Shown here one piece after another: positions 1 to 5,074 of a DNA stretch of 5,074 nt. The notes beneath the pieces are model-generated. The model saw only the letters and a list, made by a program, of their open reading frames with translations, searched no databases and was not told the DNA's origin. The number at the start of each line of letters is the position of its first letter. Within the stretch, counting starts at the first letter, position 1. The position numbers were made by a program, and so were the translations under genes. The DNA is from Polyangiaceae bacterium (GTDB taxonomy: Bacteria; Myxococcota_A; Polyangia; Polyangiales; Polyangiaceae). The stretch is from assembly GCA_022447485.1 (NCBI GenBank), contig JAKVCH010000268.1:1-5074 (forward strand). The letters run 5' to 3'.

Positions 1-565
1 CGAAGGGGAGCCCTTTGGAGTGTCGATAATTGTAAGCCGCAATCGTCGTCACCTGGGCAATCAGCCGAGTGATGTGTTTTTTGCGCGTGGCTGCGTCGTG
101 AACAATTTTGGACTCGGTGTTGTAGGTTCCCAAAGCACCGAACATTGAGATCAGTCGACCCATCGGGTGGGCGTCCCGAGGAAATGCTGAGATCAGATTT
201 TCGAAACCTTCGGGAAGCGCGGCGTCGGCCGCTACTTCTGACTCGAACTGAGCCAACTCATCCTTCGAGGGGAGTTCACCGTCCAGCACTAGCTTGGCAC
301 ATTCTAGCCAACTCGTTTTTTCCGCTAGTTGATCGACAGGATAACCACGGTAGCGCAAAATACCCTTTCCGCCGTCAATGAAGGTGACTGCCGAACGGCA
401 CGATGCCGTATTGGTGAATGCCGGGTCATAGCCGAGCATACCGAAATCGTCTTCTCCGACTTTGATCTGACGTAGATCCATCGACCGAATCGTGTCGTCG
501 GTGATTTCTGATTCGTAGGTTTTACCGGTTCGGTTATCGGTGATCGAAAGGGTGTTCTTCGACAT
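1..565 (-). CDS. gltA: Citrate synthase, N-terminal part (cut by left edge)
   Basis: Citrate synthase condenses oxaloacetate with acetyl-CoA to give citrate and CoA, the entry step of the TCA cycle, in the cytoplasm. Reading the minus strand from the ATG at 565 gives 188 uninterrupted codons to the window edge, beginning MSKNTLSITDNRTGK. The region around residues 46-80 carries the hallmark of bacterial citrate synthases: YDPAFTNTASCRSAVTFIDG followed by GKGILRYRGYPVDQLAE. Further on are DAHPM (131-135) and YNYRHSKGLPF (178-188). The family is usually about 430 residues, so somewhat under half is visible and the catalytic His and Asp residues lie outside. The N-terminal beta-rich segment before the YDP motif is typical of the hexameric Gram-negative type. 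The ribosome binding site is weak (AGAAG about 6 bases upstream), but no other start fits. 2-methylcitrate synthase is the main alternative; the N-terminus favours true citrate synthase. It is divergent from the transpeptidase gene. Confidence 0.95.
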   Translation of the reverse strand, partial: MSKNTLSITDNRTGKTYESEITDDTIRSMDLRQIKVGEDDFGMLGYDPAFTNTASCRSAVTFIDGGKGILRYRGYPVDQLAEKTSWLECAKLVLDGELPSKDELAQFESEVAADAALPEGFENLISAFPRDAHPMGRLISMFGALGTYNTESKIVHDAATRKKHITRLIAQVTTIAAYNYRHSKGLPF

Positions 566-882
566 AGCGTTCTTCTGATCTTTCACTGAATCCACCCCGT
601 CTTGGGCAGCGCTAAATTCTGTCGGGCGTCTTAGGATAAGAGGCCGCGCTGTAACGGGAGATAAGGGCTGTGGGACTTTCTCTTTTTGATTCAGATCTTG
701 CAAGCCCTGGACAGTGGTTTCGTTCGAAAAATAACCATTATCCATCCAGAGTTGCGAAGACCGACCGTGGTAGTGCTCCCAAGATTTGTTCTTCTCTAGT
801 ATTTCTGAATGATTTTCCGGAGATGAAGGCATTCTTCCCGGCTTTCTTGTCCGTTGAGTCGTATGGATGGCACGCAACAAGA
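566..882. other. Divergent intergenic region between gltA and the L,D-transpeptidase gene
   Basis: This stretch of about 317 bases separates two divergent genes and must hold the promoters of both unless transcription comes from further away. No promoter is convincing. On the plus strand the best match is TGGACA (708-713), a 16-base spacer and AATAAC (730-735), which is only moderate. A GTG at 670 preceded by GGGAG (656-660; GGAG nine bases away) opens a frame that runs without stop into the transpeptidase. The 71 codons it would add resemble no protein I know and show no signal peptide. No RNA gene or repeat was seen. Confidence 0.5.
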
Positions 883-2556
883 ATGACCCGTGCCTTCATC
901 CGAAGCCTTTCTCTGAGGGTTTTTGCTATCGGTTCCATCCTATCGACTTATTCCGGCTGTGATTGGGAGAAGGTAGAAGGTGAACTGTCCCGGGCTACCC
1001 CGGTTTTGGAGGATTTGGAGAAGCGAGAAGTACCTCTTCTCCATGCGACGATGGCGTCGACCGCCTTTTCCATCGCTGAAGCCAAGTGGCGCCATCTGCC
1101 TGTGCCTAGTGCCGATGGTCCCCAGCTTTGGCCGGTGACGATGGCGGCCGTTATTCGTAGTGAACCTGGTCCAGAGGCCGAAAAAATTGGCTATTTACGG
1201 GTAGGTGAGCGGGTGGGCCGCTCGCTTGAGCCCGTTGAATACCAAGGTTGTCCAGGTGGTTGGTATGCTATTCGTCCTTTGGGCTTTATTTGCAAAGATA
1301 AGCGCATCACGCTCCGAGAAGAGCATCCAATCGTTGAAGCCTTTCAGTATCCGCCGGATCGGGCGCGTCCGATGCCATATCATTACGCGTTTTTGAGGTC
1401 GATCGCGCCTAATTATCTGCGTGTCCCGTCGAAAAATGAGCAGTTCAAAACGGAAATGCGCTTGGAGCGACACCTGCGTAACTACAAGAAGCTCCATAAA
1501 AAGTGGGACTTTTTTAAAGAAGGAGCAAATCGAGTCCCTTTGGATCAATACGGAGCAGCCAGTGCTGGTCCGACGCCAACGGAGGAGCTACCGCCCTACG
1601 AGAAGCGCTTCGGCGGTGAGCCGGGACGGGGTATACCGAGCTGGCTCGTTGGGGAGCGGCGAATACCGAACTTTTCAACCGTCAGGGAATTCAAGATAGG
1701 CGACTTATTCGTCGGACGCGTAAAGCGGCACGCTGGTGTTGCCCTTGTCGATGCGTTTCAGTCGGGAGAGGAAGCTCAAGAGCGAATTTTTGCCCTCGCT
1801 ACGGATGGGCGACTGATTCCCGCGGATAAACTCAAGATAGATGAGGCGAGTCCTTTCCACGGAATTCGATTGAAAGGTACCCAACTTTCTTTGCCGCTCG
1901 GGTTTGCTTATAGGAACAAGACGGGGATTTACGAGTTGAAGGGAGATAGGCTCCTACGCACCGCTTATGCTGAACGGCGTTCGGTCATCGATCTGGAAAA
2001 CGAAGAGCGGGTTTTTAACGGCAATCGCTACATTCGATCGAAAGACAATCATTGGTACAGGGTGAGCGATCTTCGTCTTGCTAGTCGTAAAAAATCATTT
2101 CCCTGGTTTGCTCAACGTAGCACGAAGTGGATTGACCTCTCCATCATGGAGCAAGTCTTAGTGCTCTACGAAGGCGAGGTTCCGGTCTATATTACTTTGG
2201 TGTCAACGGGACGCGATTGGATGGGGGATCCGGCAAAGACCCTGAGTACGCCGACCGGCACTTTTCGAATTACCCGCAAACACGTTACCACCACCATGGA
2301 TTCCAGCGTTGCGGATAGCGAGTTCGAGCTCCGGGACGTACCATGGGTCATGTACTTTAAAGGCGGCTACGCTCTACACGCTGCTTATTGGCACAATGAT
2401 TTTGGACGTCCGCGTAGCCATGGCTGCGTGAATCTCTCGCCGATTGATGCGCGTTACGTTTTCGCGTGGGCAACCCCCCAAGTGCCCAATCATTGGCACG
2501 GTGCTTACTCAGGCAAAGCGATGGGTCAAGGCACCTTGGTTCACATTCATCGTTAA
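883..2556 (+). CDS. L,D-transpeptidase (YkuD domain) with SH3-like domain, probable lipoprotein
   Basis: L,D-transpeptidases with this fold form 3-3 crosslinks in peptidoglycan, or join proteins to it, in the periplasm using a catalytic cysteine. Numbering from ATG 883 (557 residues), the order is: signal peptide 1-25 (MTRAFIRSLSLR, a hydrophobic core, then TYSG before Cys26); an SH3-like segment at about 86-144 (IRSEPGP, IGYLRVGERV, GGWYAIRPLGFIC); a long middle region (about 145-415) that I cannot assign, with family-like strings such as RHAGVALVDAF and DGRLIPADKL; and the YkuD catalytic domain at about 416-557. The active-site signature is intact: His499 in YALHAAYWH and Ser512-His513-Gly514-Cys515 in SHGCVNLSP. 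STPTGTFRI is also typical. Start choice: ATG 883 exposes the signal peptide but has a weak ribosome site. GTG 670 is in frame with a better one and would give 628 residues with the signal buried. The lipobox is imperfect (Tyr at -3). Substrate and acceptor cannot be told from sequence. The architecture resembles Myxococcota proteins. Confidence 0.9.
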   Translation: MTRAFIRSLSLRVFAIGSILSTYSGCDWEKVEGELSRATPVLEDLEKREVPLLHATMASTAFSIAEAKWRHLPVPSADGPQLWPVTMAAVIRSEPGPEAEKIGYLRVGERVGRSLEPVEYQGCPGGWYAIRPLGFICKDKRITLREEHPIVEAFQYPPDRARPMPYHYAFLRSIAPNYLRVPSKNEQFKTEMRLERHLRNYKKLHKKWDFFKEGANRVPLDQYGAASAGPTPTEELPPYEKRFGGEPGRGIPSWLVGERRIPNFSTVREFKIGDLFVGRVKRHAGVALVDAFQSGEEAQERIFALATDGRLIPADKLKIDEASPFHGIRLKGTQLSLPLGFAYRNKTGIYELKGDRLLRTAYAERRSVIDLENEERVFNGNRYIRSKDNHWYRVSDLRLASRKKSFPWFAQRSTKWIDLSIMEQVLVLYEGEVPVYITLVSTGRDWMGDPAKTLSTPTGTFRITRKHVTTTMDSSVADSEFELRDVPWVMYFKGGYALHAAYWHNDFGRPRSHGCVNLSPIDARYVFAWATPQVPNHWHGAYSGKAMGQGTLVHIHR

Positions 2557-2564
2557 GGGAATTC

Positions 2565-3416
2565 TCAGCTCAGCAGCGACTCGAATAGTGTCGGCTGAAT
2601 GAGGTACAAATAGGCAGCCACCCCAATGGCCAAGAGCAAGATGAAAGCCCACAAGAACAAGCCGCGACCCCCGCTAGCTCCTTCCTCGCTAGGAACGGCA
2701 GGGCTAGCTTCCTTTAGGTCGGCTGTGGATGGTCGGGCTTCGCTGACGTTTGGGCGCTCAGACAATTCAGTCGGTTTTGGCGCCCTAGATGCCCGGGACA
2801 GCGGCGTCTCCGCAATCGTCGCTACTGTTGCGCGGAAAGCCGGCTCTTTGGGCGCCGGCGGAGAGTTCAAGTGATTCTCCGTTTCCGGAGATGTGCCCCT
2901 CTGAGGACTTATCTCCGGAAGGGTGGGGGCGAGACGAGTCGGCTGGCCTTCAACAGTTGATACGTTGGGTGCGTTCTCTTCTTGCTGGGCCTCTTGCTGG
3001 GCCTCTTGCTGGGCCTCTTGAGCTGCCTCTTGCTGGGCGTCTTGAGCAGCCTCTTGGTCATCGGTCCAACCGAAAACGTCGTCCATACTATCAATCGCGG
3101 CCGCCACATCGTCTTCATCGAAAAGCTGTTGTCCGTCACGTTCGGTGATATTCCGCGTTGGTGATGTTTGAGCGCTGTCTTGAGAGACAGGAACGACTTT
3201 CTCCTCACGTCGAGGGGGCTTGTCGGAGAGAGACCCCATGATACCTGGCTCTGTAGTTACAGCTGACGTGGAAGCTGTGTCCGTCGAAGAGAGCGCGCGT
3301 CCATCGATCACGATACTCGCTCCGCATTTTTTGCACTTCATTCGCGCCCTTTTGCCGGCTACCTTGGAGTCGGGGAGCTTGTATTTGGCAGCACATGAGT
3401 TGCAATGAATGAGCAT
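2565..3416 (-). CDS. Zinc-ribbon (MJ0042-type) protein with disordered linker and C-terminal membrane helix
   Basis: A 283-residue protein of unknown role. Residues 1-40 form a four-cysteine zinc ribbon: Cys5-x2-Cys8 and Cys28-x2-Cys31 around KYKLPDSKVAGK, the pattern of the MJ0042 finger-like family. This beginning is standard for the family and supports the ATG at 3416, although no clear Shine-Dalgarno precedes it. Residues 43-250 are low complexity (rich in Ser, Thr, Pro, Ala, Glu and Gln). Within them lie an acidic patch at about 97-120 (FDEDDVAAAIDSMDDVFGW) and a QQEA repeat tract (about 121-146). Residues about 252-274 are a single hydrophobic helix (LFLWAFILLLAIGVAAYLYL), followed by a short tail. 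I infer a membrane-anchored protein with the zinc ribbon in the cytoplasm, held by a long flexible linker. Such proteins are frequent in Myxococcota. They could be regulatory or scaffold proteins, but nothing here fixes a function. The gene converges on the transpeptidase, with 8 bases between stop codons. Confidence 0.82.
   Translation of the reverse strand: MLIHCNSCAAKYKLPDSKVAGKRARMKCKKCGASIVIDGRALSSTDTASTSAVTTEPGIMGSLSDKPPRREEKVVPVSQDSAQTSPTRNITERDGQQLFDEDDVAAAIDSMDDVFGWTDDQEAAQDAQQEAAQEAQQEAQQEAQQEENAPNVSTVEGQPTRLAPTLPEISPQRGTSPETENHLNSPPAPKEPAFRATVATIAETPLSRASRAPKPTELSERPNVSEARPSTADLKEASPAVPSEEGASGGRGLFLWAFILLLAIGVAAYLYLIQPTLFESLLS
2980..3051. repeat. 12-bp tandem repeat, six units, encoding QQEA tract
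   Basis: Six consecutive 12-base units lie inside the zinc-ribbon gene. The first three (2980-3015) are identical, TCTTGCTGGGCC on the plus strand. The fourth to sixth (3016-3051) are diverged (TCTTGAGCTGCC, TCTTGCTGGGCG, TCTTGAGCAGCC). Read on the minus strand, each unit codes for four residues of the QQEA or AAQE kind, so copy-number change keeps the frame. The array also creates spurious repetitive reading frames in the other five frames (Leu/Gly-rich or Lys/Arg/Pro/Ser-rich), which should not be annotated. Confidence 0.9.
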
Positions 3417-3442
3417 GATTGATCGGTTCGAAAATCAGTCTT

Positions 3443-3471
3443 AAAGAGTCAACGCACGCGCTCGACTCTTT
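3443..3471. repeat. Inverted repeat (8-bp arms) upstream of the zinc-ribbon gene
   Basis: AAAGAGTC at 3443-3450 and GACTCTTT at 3464-3471 are perfect inverted copies separated by 13 bases. The repeat lies 27 bases before the zinc-ribbon start codon and 57 bases beyond the stop of the upstream 160-residue gene. As a transcript hairpin it would be weak, with A/U-rich stem ends and no clean T-run after it, so an intrinsic terminator is doubtful. It could be an operator, but no regulator is known from the window. The minus strand contains TTGACT overlapping one arm, which resembles a -35 box, but no good -10 box follows at the right distance. Confidence 0.35.
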
Positions 3472-3527
3472 TGGTCTGGTCAAGGGTAGAGAGACGCTAC
3501 TCAGCGCACCTGCTGGGTTGGCTGTAT

Positions 3528-4010
3528 CTACCTTACCCGGATCCAAATGTGGAGTATGGAGTAACCGGGATCAGCCCCCGCTGTGACCTGAGTATGCACA
3601 ATGTCTTGTAGGCTCGCTCCACCTAGTCTGTGCTGTAATCGTTCTTGGATAAATGCTTCCCGGAGATTTTCCGTGCTCAAAACCGTTTGGTCGGCTCCGA
3701 CACTGAATTGAAAGAGCTGTTCGACGGGCAGCTGAGCAAAGGTTTTTTGTGGGCCAGTCGTTTCGATGGGCGTCTCTGTATGGCTCTGCTCTAGGGACAT
3801 AGGCAGCTCAGACGCATCTCGAGCTTCATCACGAGCATCGGTCGCGGCGTTTCCGATATTGTCCAATTCCTGCACCGCATTCGATGAACGAGCCGCTTCG
3901 GTGAGGTACTCGTCGCTAAATGACACGACTGGATCGTCATTCTTTTCAATCGATACGTCGCCGAGAGGCGGGCGTGATCGAGAGGAGGAGGGGGGCTCGC
4001 TTTGACTCAA
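3528..4010 (-). CDS. Hypothetical protein, 160 residues, TTG start
   Basis: I do not recognise this protein. Residues 1-90 look disordered and are rich in Ser, Pro, Glu, Asp, Thr and Ala, including an Ala/Asp/Arg-rich stretch (NAATDARDEARDA, about 54-66). Residues about 91-160 look folded, with alternating hydrophobic patterning: FAQLPVEQLFQFSVGADQTV, then LREAFIQERLQHRLGG, then a beta-like ending YSILHIWIRVR. There is no signal peptide, membrane helix or cysteine pair. The start is a TTG at 4010 with AAAGGA eight bases upstream; the first in-frame ATG (3800) would remove most of the disordered half and has no ribosome site. The frame is open for 160 codons, and the long antisense frame inside it is less protein-like. 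It precedes the zinc-ribbon gene on the same strand by 111 bases, so the two might be co-transcribed. That it is a real gene is likely but not certain, as it rests on composition and the ribosome site. Confidence 0.65.
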   Translation of the reverse strand: MSQSEPPSSSRSRPPLGDVSIEKNDDPVVSFSDEYLTEAARSSNAVQELDNIGNAATDARDEARDASELPMSLEQSHTETPIETTGPQKTFAQLPVEQLFQFSVGADQTVLSTENLREAFIQERLQHRLGGASLQDIVHTQVTAGADPGYSILHIWIRVR

Positions 4011-4024
4011 ACTTAGATTCCTTT
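4008..4024 (-). promoter_or_regulatory. Shine-Dalgarno and TTG start of the 160-residue gene
   Basis: On the minus strand AAAGGA (4024-4019) is followed by an eight-base spacer and TTG (4010-4008). This is the best-placed ribosome site near the beginning of the open frame and decides the non-ATG start. A TATAGT hexamer just upstream (4035-4030) resembles a -10 box, but no clear -35 box is seen 16-18 bases before it. Its transcript would begin almost on the Shine-Dalgarno, so I do not call a promoter. Confidence 0.5.
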
Positions 4025-4049
4025 GGGGTACTATAGGCCAGTAAAGGAG

Positions 4050-4086
4050 AAAACAAAAGACAAAGGGACCCGACGAGCGAGTCCCT
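4050..4086 (-). terminator. Probable intrinsic terminator of gltD
   Basis: Read on the minus strand, AGGGAC (4086-4081) pairs with GTCCCT (4069-4064). Two further CG pairs follow beyond one mismatch, leaving a five-base loop. The hairpin is followed at once by the T-rich tail TTGTCTTTTGTTTT (4063-4050). It lies about 85 bases downstream of the gltD stop codon and before the 160-residue gene, as expected for a Rho-independent terminator that closes the glutamate synthase transcript. Read the other way, the hairpin is followed only by CATTTT and there is no nearby plus-strand gene to end. Confidence 0.65.
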
Positions 4087-4170
4087 CATTTTAGGTCATG
4101 GGTAGACGCTTTGGTGATTGGACCACCTCGATTCAGCCGGTAAAAGCATTTTGCCTCAGAGTTGCCTCAT

Positions 4171-5074
4171 TTAGCGTTGAGCGTTGAAGCGCGCATTGGC
4201 CTGGTTGCCCCGGGGAAGTGATGAGCTTCCCATCAAGTGAAGATCAATGGAGCGCGCCGCTTTTCGACCGTCAGCGATTCCCCAGACCACAAGGGACTGA
4301 CCTCGTTGGCAATCTCCCGCCGCGAAGATATTGGCCTCACTGGTCGCAAACGTGACGGGATCCACCTTGATGTTTCCCCGTGGATCGAGTTCTACGCCAA
4401 GCTGCTCGAGCAGGCCGGCTTTCTCGGGGTGAACAAAGCCCATCGCGAGAAGCACGAGGTCTGCCTTAAGTTCAAACTCACTGCCGTCAACAGGCTCAAA
4501 ACGACCCTCAGTTAGCTCTACCTTCGTACCGATTAGGCGCGTTACCTGGCCATTTTCTCCCAGGAACTTTTTGGTCATGACGCTGAACTGACGTTCTACG
4601 CCTTCTTCATGAGAACTCGATGTTCGAAGCATCAACGGCCATTCTGGCCAAGGCGTCGACTCCGAACGCTGCTCGGGAGGCAGAGGCATGATTTCGAAGT
4701 TGCTTACGCTTGCTGCGCCTTGACGATTTGAGGTACCGATACAGTCAGAACCGGTGTCGCCACCACCAATGACAATGACATGCTTTCCAGTCGCTAAAAT
4801 ATCGTCTCCGGTGACATCTTCTCCTGCAACACGCTGGTTGGATTGAGTGAGGAAGTCCATCGCATAGTGAATTCCCTCGAGTTCGCGACCCTCAAGCGGA
4901 AGATCGCGAGGCTGTCGAGAGCCGATAGCTAGGCAAATCGCGTCGTAATCACGCTGTAGCGATGCACCAGTGACCTCGGTACCAACATCGACACCCGTTT
5001 TAAACACGACGCCTTCCGCTTCCATTTGGGCGGCTCTTCGTGCAACAATCGACTTCTCCATTTTAAAATCAGGG
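4171..5074 (-). CDS. gltD: Glutamate synthase small (beta) subunit, C-terminal part (cut by right edge)
   Basis: GltD is the FAD- and NADPH-binding subunit of glutamate synthase. It passes electrons from NADPH to the large subunit (GltB), which makes two glutamates from glutamine and 2-oxoglutarate in cytoplasmic ammonia assimilation. The visible 300 residues begin PDFKMEKSIVARR at the window edge, an internal conserved GltD motif, so the ATG at 5061 is not the true start. Counting that Met as 1: the NADPH-binding Rossmann motif is GGGDTGSDC (99-107); PLPPEQR and TPWPEWP (126-142) are typical of GltD; and the C-terminal FAD motif is NIFAAGDCQRGQSLVVWGIADGRKAA (244-269, hyphenless family block), ending with HLMGSSSLPR and a short tail. 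The family is about 470-490 residues, so the N-terminal Fe-S-binding part and first FAD motif lie beyond 5074. Related NADPH-dependent oxidoreductase subunits share this fold, but the TPWPEWP and QSLVVW signatures favour GltD. gltB would be expected upstream, outside the window. A terminator follows at 4050-4086. Confidence 0.95.
   Translation of the reverse strand, partial: PDFKMEKSIVARRAAQMEAEGVVFKTGVDVGTEVTGASLQRDYDAICLAIGSRQPRDLPLEGRELEGIHYAMDFLTQSNQRVAGEDVTGDDILATGKHVIVIGGGDTGSDCIGTSNRQGAASVSNFEIMPLPPEQRSESTPWPEWPLMLRTSSSHEEGVERQFSVMTKKFLGENGQVTRLIGTKVELTEGRFEPVDGSEFELKADLVLLAMGFVHPEKAGLLEQLGVELDPRGNIKVDPVTFATSEANIFAAGDCQRGQSLVVWGIADGRKAARSIDLHLMGSSSLPRGNQANARFNAQR

Noticed and set aside
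145..381. Plus-strand open frame of 78 codons
   Set aside because: It is antisense to well-conserved citrate synthase codons and has no protein-like conservation that I recognise.
698..736. Sigma70-type promoter for the transpeptidase gene (TTGCAA or TGGACA with downstream AATAAC)
   Set aside because: TTGCAA has no -10 at the right distance, and TGGACA/AATAAC is a moderate match only; too weak to call as a feature.
1195..1699. Open frames on both strands inside the transpeptidase gene (1195-1548 minus; 1205-1396 and 1421-1699 plus)
   Set aside because: They overlap the coding frame of a protein with recognisable domains and have the composition of shadow frames.
2566..2597. Hairpin at the convergent gene ends as a bidirectional terminator
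   Set aside because: The stem has a bulge and there is no T-run on either side.
2980..3051. Short direct repeats as a CRISPR array
   Set aside because: Units are 12 bases, head to tail with no spacers, and coding in frame.
2789..3208. Repetitive frames rich in Leu/Gly or Lys/Arg/Pro/Ser over the tandem repeat
   Set aside because: They are other-frame readings of the 12-bp repeat. The zinc-ribbon frame continues from a recognisable N-terminal domain to a membrane helix and is the real one.
3205..3546. Minus-strand frame of 113 codons spanning the gap before the zinc-ribbon gene
   Set aside because: It overlaps the conserved zinc-ribbon start in another frame and shows no domain or ribosome site.
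3766..4005. Plus-strand frame antisense to the 160-residue gene
   Set aside because: Ser-rich with no fold-like patterning or ribosome site; the minus-strand frame is longer and has a good Shine-Dalgarno.

Overview
The window is an ordinary-looking chromosomal stretch from a Gram-negative bacterium, most probably a member of the Myxococcota or a related 'deltaproteobacterial' lineage. This placement is an inference from two protein architectures: a long, probably lipid-anchored L,D-transpeptidase with an SH3-like domain, and an N-terminal zinc-ribbon protein with a long disordered linker and a C-terminal membrane helix. Base composition is only mildly GC-rich by eye, so a classic high-GC Myxococcus-type genome is unlikely. 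No RNA gene, CRISPR array, insertion sequence or phage gene was seen.

Layout from left to right. (1) Positions 1-565, minus strand: the N-terminal 188 codons of citrate synthase (gltA), running off the left edge. (2) Positions 566-882: a probable divergent promoter region between gltA and the next gene. (3) Positions 883-2556, plus strand: a YkuD-type L,D-transpeptidase with a probable lipoprotein signal. An alternative GTG start at 670 has a better ribosome binding site but would bury that signal. (4) Positions 2565-3416, minus strand: a zinc-ribbon, single-pass membrane protein with a 12-bp tandem repeat encoding a QQEA tract. It converges on the transpeptidase with only 8 bp between stop codons. 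(5) Positions 3528-4010, minus strand: an unrecognised 160-residue protein that appears to start with TTG behind a good Shine-Dalgarno sequence. (6) Positions 4050-4086: a hairpin plus T-rich tail that reads as an intrinsic terminator for the last gene. (7) Positions 4171-5074, minus strand: the C-terminal 300 residues of the glutamate synthase small subunit (gltD), running off the right edge.

The genes do not form one pathway. gltA (TCA cycle entry) and gltD (ammonia assimilation) are central-metabolism genes flanking an envelope enzyme and two lineage-type proteins of unknown role. The terminator after gltD suggests the 160-residue gene and the zinc-ribbon gene are transcribed separately from gltD, possibly together. 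I found no convincing evidence of a novel multi-gene system. The points most worth a second look are the unknown TTG-start protein and its zinc-ribbon neighbour, the start and membrane targeting of the transpeptidase, and the QQEA repeat.
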